Shown here: positions 58,347 to 64,000 of the stretch, piece after piece
Layout: every line of letters begins with the position of its first letter
Numbering within the stretch: the stretch's first letter is position 1
DNA from: Coniella vitis
Taxonomy: Eukaryota > Ascomycota > Sordariomycetes > Diaporthales > Schizoparmaceae
Assembly (NCBI GenBank): GCA_011317545.1
Contig: WUJK01000005.1
Span: 248,001 to 312,000, forward strand
DNA length: 64,000 nt
Direction: 5' to 3'
The notes under the pieces: generated by a model
Databases searched by the model: none
The model's input: the letters and a program-made list of their open reading frames with translations, nothing else
What the model was told of the DNA's origin: nothing
Made by a program: the position numbers and the translations under genes

Positions 58347-58685
58347 TATAAACGAGTATCGAGAGATCGTTCGTAATTTCGATCCTAATTTCTATTATTA
58401 ACTAATTTAAGGAGAGAAGTAAGGGTAGTATTTATATAGCGGCGCGAGAGCTGCTCTTAAATAGCTCTTACGTTTAGAATCTACCTATAGATAGAGTTTT
58501 CTATAGGTTTACCGTCGATACGGGTCCTATTGCCGATAGTCTTTTATACGGCTTATAAGCTGCTCGGAAGACGCTCTTATTTAGCGCTTATATAATGCTA
58601 GTCTCTAGACGAGAAGGGAATATGCTGACTCAGGCTTCGTGCCCTAGTATGCCGAAGCCGTATATTTACCCGTGGGCCTATAATA
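58347..58685 (-). repeat. 5' LTR of the gypsy element
   Basis: 339 bp, followed by TATAC at 58686-58690. The last ~70 bases keep TG and CA dinucleotides (for example GCTGACTCAGGCTTCGTGCC) lost in the other LTR, showing patchy RIP. Confidence 0.93.
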
Positions 58686-58690
58686 TATAC

Positions 58691-60044
58691 TATCTATCGT
58701 ACTACTAAGGAGCGTATATACGCCTACCTAGCAAATATAATCGTAGTATAATCTAAGCCTAAAAAGCTGCTTTATAATATATTAGCTACGTTTTAAAGGC
58801 TAAATACTCTAGGGATTAGTCTTAGAGTAGAGTTATATAATACTATTTATATAGCCCGTATAGAGCTACTTTATATTAGGTTAGCGTATTACCGTATAGC
58901 TATTAGGCGTTAAATACCGGCCGAGACCGGTCCCGAAACCGCTTTATATATATATTATATATCGACTATATTAGCGATAACCTTACTAGTATAAAAGCCT
59001 AAGGGCGCTATATCGAAAAGCCTATTAGCTGCCTAGCTGCTATCGTAGCGTAGATATCCTTATAATAGTATAGAATAATAGTTTAAAGCGTATTAGAGAT
59101 ATACTTTAAAGCGTTTACTATTAATAATTTATAAAAGTATATATCGCCCTATTAGTAATAGCTAGCTCTTTATCTATAATTATAGATAATAGCTATTATA
59201 GCTAGATATACCCTTACTATTATTAATAATAGGGGTATTATATCGTCTGCTATACTCCTTCTACCCCCTTTATAACTCGTTTAAACTCCCTCCTCCTTCC
59301 CCTTCTTCCCTTTTCCTCTCTTACTTTATTATATAGCTATATAATAGTATTACTAGCCTATACCGCTATTATATTATACTTTCTGCTAGAACTCTTAGTA
59401 TTACTATTATTACTACTACTATTATTATACCTTTTAAGAAAGGAAGTAAGCGTATTTACTCTCTTTAAACGATTATTAAAACTTATAATAGCCTACTAAC
59501 GTTTTAAACTAATATATAGGTAAATATACTAAAGCGCGCTATACCGTAAACGCTATTAATACCCGTATAGCTAAGAAACGTATACTAATCTAGTTAATCT
59601 ATATAATCTAGCCTAAGCTTCTAAAGTATTATACTTAGCGCTATTCTAAAGTATCGTAGCCTCCTAACTATATACCTATATATATATTATAGTAATCGTA
59701 GCATATAGCTTTAAGATAATATCTAAACTCTACTAATTAAATACTATTAACTAATATATCTATTAATAGAGTCTAAAGCTATTAAAAAGAGTATTATCCC
59801 CGTAATATATAGTATACTCCTATATAGCGCTATAAAGCCGATTACTAATATACTTAATAATAATAATTATATCTACGATAAAGATAAAGACGATAATAAT
59901 ATCCTATAGAAGGCCCTTAATAATACTCTTAAGCTTAAGGATAAGGATAAAGGTAGTACTAAAGCCGCTAAGGACGGTATCGATAACGAAGATAAGGTAG
60001 ACTTATTCTATACTAGCTATAGCTAAGCCGAAGATATTTCTAAT
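58691..60044. mobile_element. (TTTA)n-family copy A, right part, truncated
   Basis: It continues copy A past the gypsy insertion. The first ~540 bases match copy B (60115-60641) and the inverted copy C. The next ~800 bases match 61190-62030 of copy B, including a segment reading PFKKGSKRIYSL on the plus strand. The match ends near 60040, where copy B begins. All frames are broken. Confidence 0.75.
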
Positions 60045-60641
60045 ATTTATTTCTTTATTTATTTATTTAATTAAATTAACGCCGGACTAGTTACGCTAGC
60101 ATACCTCCTAAGGGGTATCTCGGCGTATACTGCCTATCGTACTACTAAGGAGCGTATATATACCCACCTAGTATATATGTTCGTAATATAACCCTAGCCC
60201 GAAGGCTGCTTTATAGCGTATTAGCTATATCCTAAAGGCTAAATGCTCTAGGAATTAGTCTTAGAGCAGAGTTATATAATATTATTAGTATAGCCTATAT
60301 AGAGCTATATTTTTATTAGGTTAGCGTATTACCGTATAGTTACTAGACGTTAGATACCGGCCGAGACTAGTTCCGAAGCCGTATTATATACGTACTATAT
60401 ATCGACTATACTAGCGATAACCTTACTAGTATAGTAGCCTAAGGGCGCTACGCTAGAAAGCTAGCTAGTTACTAAGCTACTAATATAGCGTAAACGTCCT
60501 TATAGTAGTATAGAATAGTAACTTAAAACGCGCTAGAAATATACCTTAAGGCGTCTACTATTATTAGTCCGTAAAAGTATATATCCTTCTACTAATAGTA
60601 GCTAGCCCTTTATCTATAGTTATAGATAATAGCTATTATAG
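60045..60641. mobile_element. (TTTA)n-family copy B, left part
   Basis: TTTA tract, AACGCCGGACTAGTTACGCT, GGGGTATCTCGGCGTATACT and on to AATAGCTATTATAG, where the miniature LTR element interrupts it. It continues from 61190. This copy gives the uninterrupted sequence at the gypsy target site. Confidence 0.8.
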
Positions 60642-60837
60642 TATCACAGGCCCACAGGCCCACCTGTGACATTGCCTTCGCCCGACGTGCCTGATAAGTT
60701 AACTAGATCTTCTAAAACGTGTTTAGAAGATTGCGTACCTTTTGCCTTAACCGCCTAAGCGAAAGGTTCCGTACGTTGGAGACGGCCGCAAGAACGCTAG
60801 TCAATTCCTAGAGCCCTATAGGGGCCAGCCCGTTATA
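60642..60837 (+). repeat. Left LTR of the miniature element
   Basis: 196 bp beginning TATCACAGGCCCACAGG and ending CGTTATA. It is less mutated than the right copy in its first 35 bases. Confidence 0.85.
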
Positions 60838-60988
60838 TATCTTCTAAATAAAATCCTAAGGTCGCAAGTTCGAGCTACGGAGTGCTAAAAGTCTTAGATA
60901 CCCCTTCCGTATAAACTTCGGCTTATAAAGCAACGTCGCGGGTAAGCTTTGGGGGTCCGACGTTATTAGAGGGAGAGAAGGGAGGTAA

Positions 60989-61184
60989 TATTATAGGCCT
61001 ATAGGCCTACCTATGATATTGCCTTCGCCCGACGTGCCTGATAAGTTGACTAGATCTTCTGAAACGTGTTTAGAAGATTGCGTACCTTTTGCCTTAACCG
61101 CCTAAGCGAAAGGTTCCGTACGTCGTAGACGGCCGCAGGAACGCTAGTTAATTCCTAGAGCCCCACAGGGGCCAGCCCGTTATA
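60989..61184 (+). repeat. Right LTR of the miniature element
   Basis: 196 bp beginning TATTATAGGCCTATAGG and ending CGTTATA. Differences from the left copy are nearly all C/T or G/A transitions. Confidence 0.85.
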
Positions 61185-61189
61185 TATAG

Positions 61190-64000
61190 CTAGTTATACC
61201 CCTATTATTATTAATAGCAGGGGTATAGCGCCCTCTATTATATTTCTCCTATACTTACTATAGCTTATCTAAACTCCCTCCTCCTCCTCCCTTCTCCCTC
61301 CTCCTTTCTTAATCTACTATATTATAGTATAATAGTATTACTAGCTATCGCCGCCGCCGTACTATATTCCCCGCTATAATCCTAAGTATAGTAACTACTA
61401 TTATTACTATTATAATACCTTCTAAGAAAGGAAGTAAATATATCTACCTTTCCTAATCGAATATTAGGATTTATAATAATCTATTAACGTTTTAAATTAT
61501 TATATAGCTAAGTATACTAAAGCGCGCTATACTACGAATACTATTAATACCCGTATAACTAAGAAATATATAATACTCCTATTAATCTATATAAATTAGC
61601 TTAAGCTCCTATAAATACTATATCTAGCGCTATTATAAAGTAATATATCCTTCCTACTAGATACCTATATAAATAGTATAATAAGTATAGTATATTATAC
61701 TAAAGCTAAGTTCTAATACTACTAATTAACTATTACTAATAGGTATATTTACTAATAGAAGCTAATACTACTAAGAAGGATACCGCCCCTATAATATACG
61801 GTATACTCCTATATAGCGTTATAAAGCCGACTACTAACGTACTTAATAATAATAACTATATCTATAACGAAGATAAGGGCGGTAAAGATATCCTATAAAA
61901 GGCCCTCGACGGTACCCTTAAGCTCGAGGATAAGGATAAGGGTAATACCGAGGGTGCTAAGGATAATACTAATAGCGAAGATAAGGTAAACTTACTTTAA
62001 GATAGCTAGGAATAGGCCGAAGATACCTTTAACGACGAGGAGTCTATTACTAATATATATACTAGTAATAATAACGCCGAAGAGGACGATAAAGAGGCCT
62101 ACTAAGATAAGGCTAACGACGATAATAACTATATTACTAGTAGTAATACTAATCGTACCTATATAGACGATAGTAGTAGTAATAGTAGTAGTAGTAACGA
62201 TAACGATATCGGCATCGCTTATACTACTATTACCGGTAATACTAGTAATAAACGCCCTACGCTTACCTCTACTCCTACTAATACTTCTACTGCTAAGAAG
62301 TAGCGTTCTACCGCTATTACTAATAGTAGTAACGCTAGGGCTAGGGCTATTAAGATAATAGCTCTTATTAAGGCTAACCCTCCTTATACTACCTATATTA
62401 CTAACGCCCCTATTACTACTAATACTTAGCCTAAGGCTAAGACTAGTAAGAAGAAAACTAATATTATTAAGAGTAAGGGTAAGGCTATTACTCCTATTAC
62501 CCCTATTAAGTATAAGAAGATATAAAAGGCTAATAAAGCTACTCCTAATAGCCGTTATATTATAACCTAGCGTAATATACCTTACGAGTAATATTTAATC
62601 TTAATAATTACCGGTAAATCGCTTAGCGATTATTAGGATATTAAGGGTAATACCCGCTACTAACGCTATTAGTATAAGGGCTATACCCCTCTAGTTAACT
62701 ACCTAATAACCGTTAGCTATTAGCTATATAACGCCCTATAGGAGGGTAAGGATAATACCCCCTATTATACTACTATTTATATAGCTAAGGAGGCCTATAA
62801 TAAAGCATTAGTAGAGGGCCTTACCGAGTCGTCTAGTAAATCGGAGGAGGAGGTAGAGCCGGTTATATAGCCCTAGAAGCGCCCCCGCTATATCCTACCC
62901 TATTACTACTAGTAATAATAGTACTAGCTATAATACTAGCCTTAGCGGTACTAATATTAGGCTATTATAGCTATTACTATTATTACTAGCACTAGTATTA
63001 TTTATAAGTAGGAGTATACCCCTAATACTATAGGCTTATTATAATTGCTTCCCGGCTTAATTACCCTTACCCTAGGTATTCCCGCCGACCGCTATACCGC
63101 GCTATACGCCCTTAGTAATACTATACGCTAAGTAATCGACCGTATATAATTTAATATACTTTAGCCCTAGATAGCCTATAATACGGCTATAAACTGCTTT
63201 AGTAGTTAATAATATAAGATTCTAATTAAACCCGCTTTCTTATAGAATAGTAGACCGTATTATACCTACTATATATATAATAATAAGGGTACTATTTATA
63301 GAGAATCTTTATAAACTATTTCTAAGAAGGTAGATTATACTTAATAGTTTATAAATACCCTTTATAAGTATATTTCGCGGAAAGGGGTATTAGGGGGCCC
63401 GGCTAGGCCCTCCGGCTAATCCCGCTATTTCTACTTAGTTACCGTATAGTATACCTAATACCGAAGCGAAAGCTTACTAGAATAGCCCGTTCTATAGCAG
63501 CGGCCTATCCCTAGCCGGCTAAACCGATAATAATATACTTTAAAATCGCTATAACTAATCTTTATAGCTATAAAGAGAGCTAGCTATTAGCAGCTTAACG
63601 AAAGGGCCGGCTATATTATAGTACGAAAGCTTAGCCCCTAAGCGTTATATTAGCTAGATAAGATTACCTATTAATATATCTATTATATCTTCTTAGAGCT
63701 CCTAATTCCCTCTCGATATAGGGTTTATATACCTAAGGAAGTAAGGCTCGCTACCCGCCTTATTAAGGAGAGTATTATACCCCTCTTTATAAGGGTATTT
63801 ATAAGCTTATTCCTAGCTATACTCTTATAACTAGGGCTCTAGAGGATAGTTATTAATCGTCCCTTTATAAAGTATTATTTATAAAGGGCTTAAAAGCTTC
63901 GGAAAGCCTATTATAAGGTAATAGGCGTATTACCTTATAGTCCCTAGATAACCGAGGTACTATCTATATAAATAAATACCGCTAATAGTATTATTTTTAG
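61190..64000. mobile_element. (TTTA)n-family copy B, long right part, RIP-degraded coding remnant
   Basis: It continues copy B to the window edge. On the plus strand a remnant frame starts near 61,430 (PSKKGSKYIYLS) and becomes Asp/Glu/Lys/Ser/Thr/Asn-rich low complexity at 61,880-62,520. More complex sequence follows to 64,000, for example ELLIPSRYRVYIPKEVRLAT near 63,690-63,750. All frames have frequent TAA/TAG. I could not identify a transposase, reverse transcriptase or helicase motif; the tail at its left end would fit an element read on the minus strand, while the composition favours plus. The element class is unresolved. Confidence 0.5.

Larger units (their letters stand above)
50780..58685 (-). 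mobile_element. Ty3/gypsy LTR retrotransposon with chromodomain, RIP-inactivated
   Basis: A 7906-bp element with two 339-bp LTRs and a TATAC duplication on both sides (50775-50779, 58686-58690). On the minus strand: gag and protease side about 56.4-58.3 kb; reverse transcriptase about 55.6-56.3 kb (GAPIIFIKK, GGGLRFYINYR and a YIDNIL box near 55,750); RNase H about 54.5-55.6 kb, split by an insert at 54654-55284; integrase about 53.0-54.2 kb (SIDFIINLP, IDRLTKA, IVSNRGSN); chromodomain-like end about 52.64-52.81 kb. The 5' LTR is therefore the right-hand one. A G-rich polypurine tract sits next to the left LTR. Frames carry many TAA/TAG and no TG/CA, so nothing is translatable. LTRs look mutated from TG...CA to TA...TA. 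Confidence 0.93.
60642..61184 (+). mobile_element. Miniature LTR retrotransposon-like element (TRIM-like), 543 bp
   Basis: Two direct 196-bp repeats (60642-60837 and 60989-61184) flank only 151 bp of internal DNA. The internal part ends in a purine-rich tract (GAGGGAGAGAAGGGAGGTAA, about 60968-60988) directly before the right repeat, which sets a plus-strand orientation. It is flanked by TATAG on both sides (60637-60641, 61185-61189). No coding capacity. Near 60861-60875 the internal part reads GTCGCAAGTTCGAGC, like a tRNA T-arm, which might relate to a primer site. It keeps many CA/TG dinucleotides, so it is among the less RIPed pieces in the block. Confidence 0.85.

Noticed and set aside
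60642..61184. CRISPR-like or satellite array reading of the two 196-bp repeats
   Set aside because: Only two units, target duplication TATAG outside and a polypurine tract inside point to a miniature LTR element; CRISPR arrays do not occur in fungal nuclei.

Overview
The window is nuclear DNA of a filamentous ascomycete, most likely a sordariomycete. Genes are split by short introns (about 50-100 nt) with GTAAGT/GTATGT-type donors and CAG/TAG acceptors. The protein set is typically fungal (NHP2, ARF6, SSN3/CDK8, ARP2, SGF29, a Zn2Cys6 factor). The last 14.5 kb is a block of transposons degraded by repeat-induced point mutation (RIP).

Positions 1-49,500 hold 15 genes that I can support. In order: a small six-intron membrane-like protein (455-1381, +); H/ACA snoRNP protein NHP2 (2019-2875, -); a secreted GH28 rhamnogalacturonase (4027-5987, -); an orphan 188-aa protein (13216-13782, +); a cyclophilin-RRM protein of the PPIL4 type (14722-16182, +); a Zn2Cys6 regulator (23371-25443, +); mannose-6-phosphate isomerase (27997-29431, -); SAGA subunit SGF29 (31328-32674, +); ARF6-type GTPase (34425-35173, +); Mediator kinase SSN3 (36131-37708, -); ARP2 (39156-40654, -). 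Then comes an accessory-looking run: an Asp/Glu/hydantoin racemase-family protein (41441-42383, +), two MFS sugar-porter-type transporters (42559-44144 and 44920-46639, both -) and an amidohydrolase of the 2-pyrone-4,6-dicarboxylate lactonase type (48312-49461, +). Two gaps of about 7 kb (6.0-13.2 and 16.2-23.4 kb) hold no gene I can support.

From about 49.56 kb to the end the sequence changes abruptly: AT-rich, almost no CA or TG dinucleotides, and every frame broken by TAA/TAG. Inside are a complete-length but dead Ty3/gypsy element with a chromodomain (50780-58685, minus strand; two 339-bp LTRs; 5-bp target duplication TATAC), a remnant LTR of the same family (50232-50571), several copies of a second repeat family that starts with a (TTTA)n tract, and a 543-bp miniature LTR element (60642-61184; 196-bp LTRs; target duplication TATAG). 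They are nested: gypsy inside one copy of the TTTA family, another copy of that family inside gypsy, and the miniature element inside a third copy. RIP intensity differs between layers.

The parts judged most worth following are the nested, differently RIPed transposon stack (including a possible ORF antisense to pol in the gypsy element and the miniature LTR element), the transporter/racemase/lactonase gene group directly beside the RIP block, and a 9-bp motif TACTATGTA/TACATAGTA that occurs ten times, only in intergenic DNA of the gene-bearing part.
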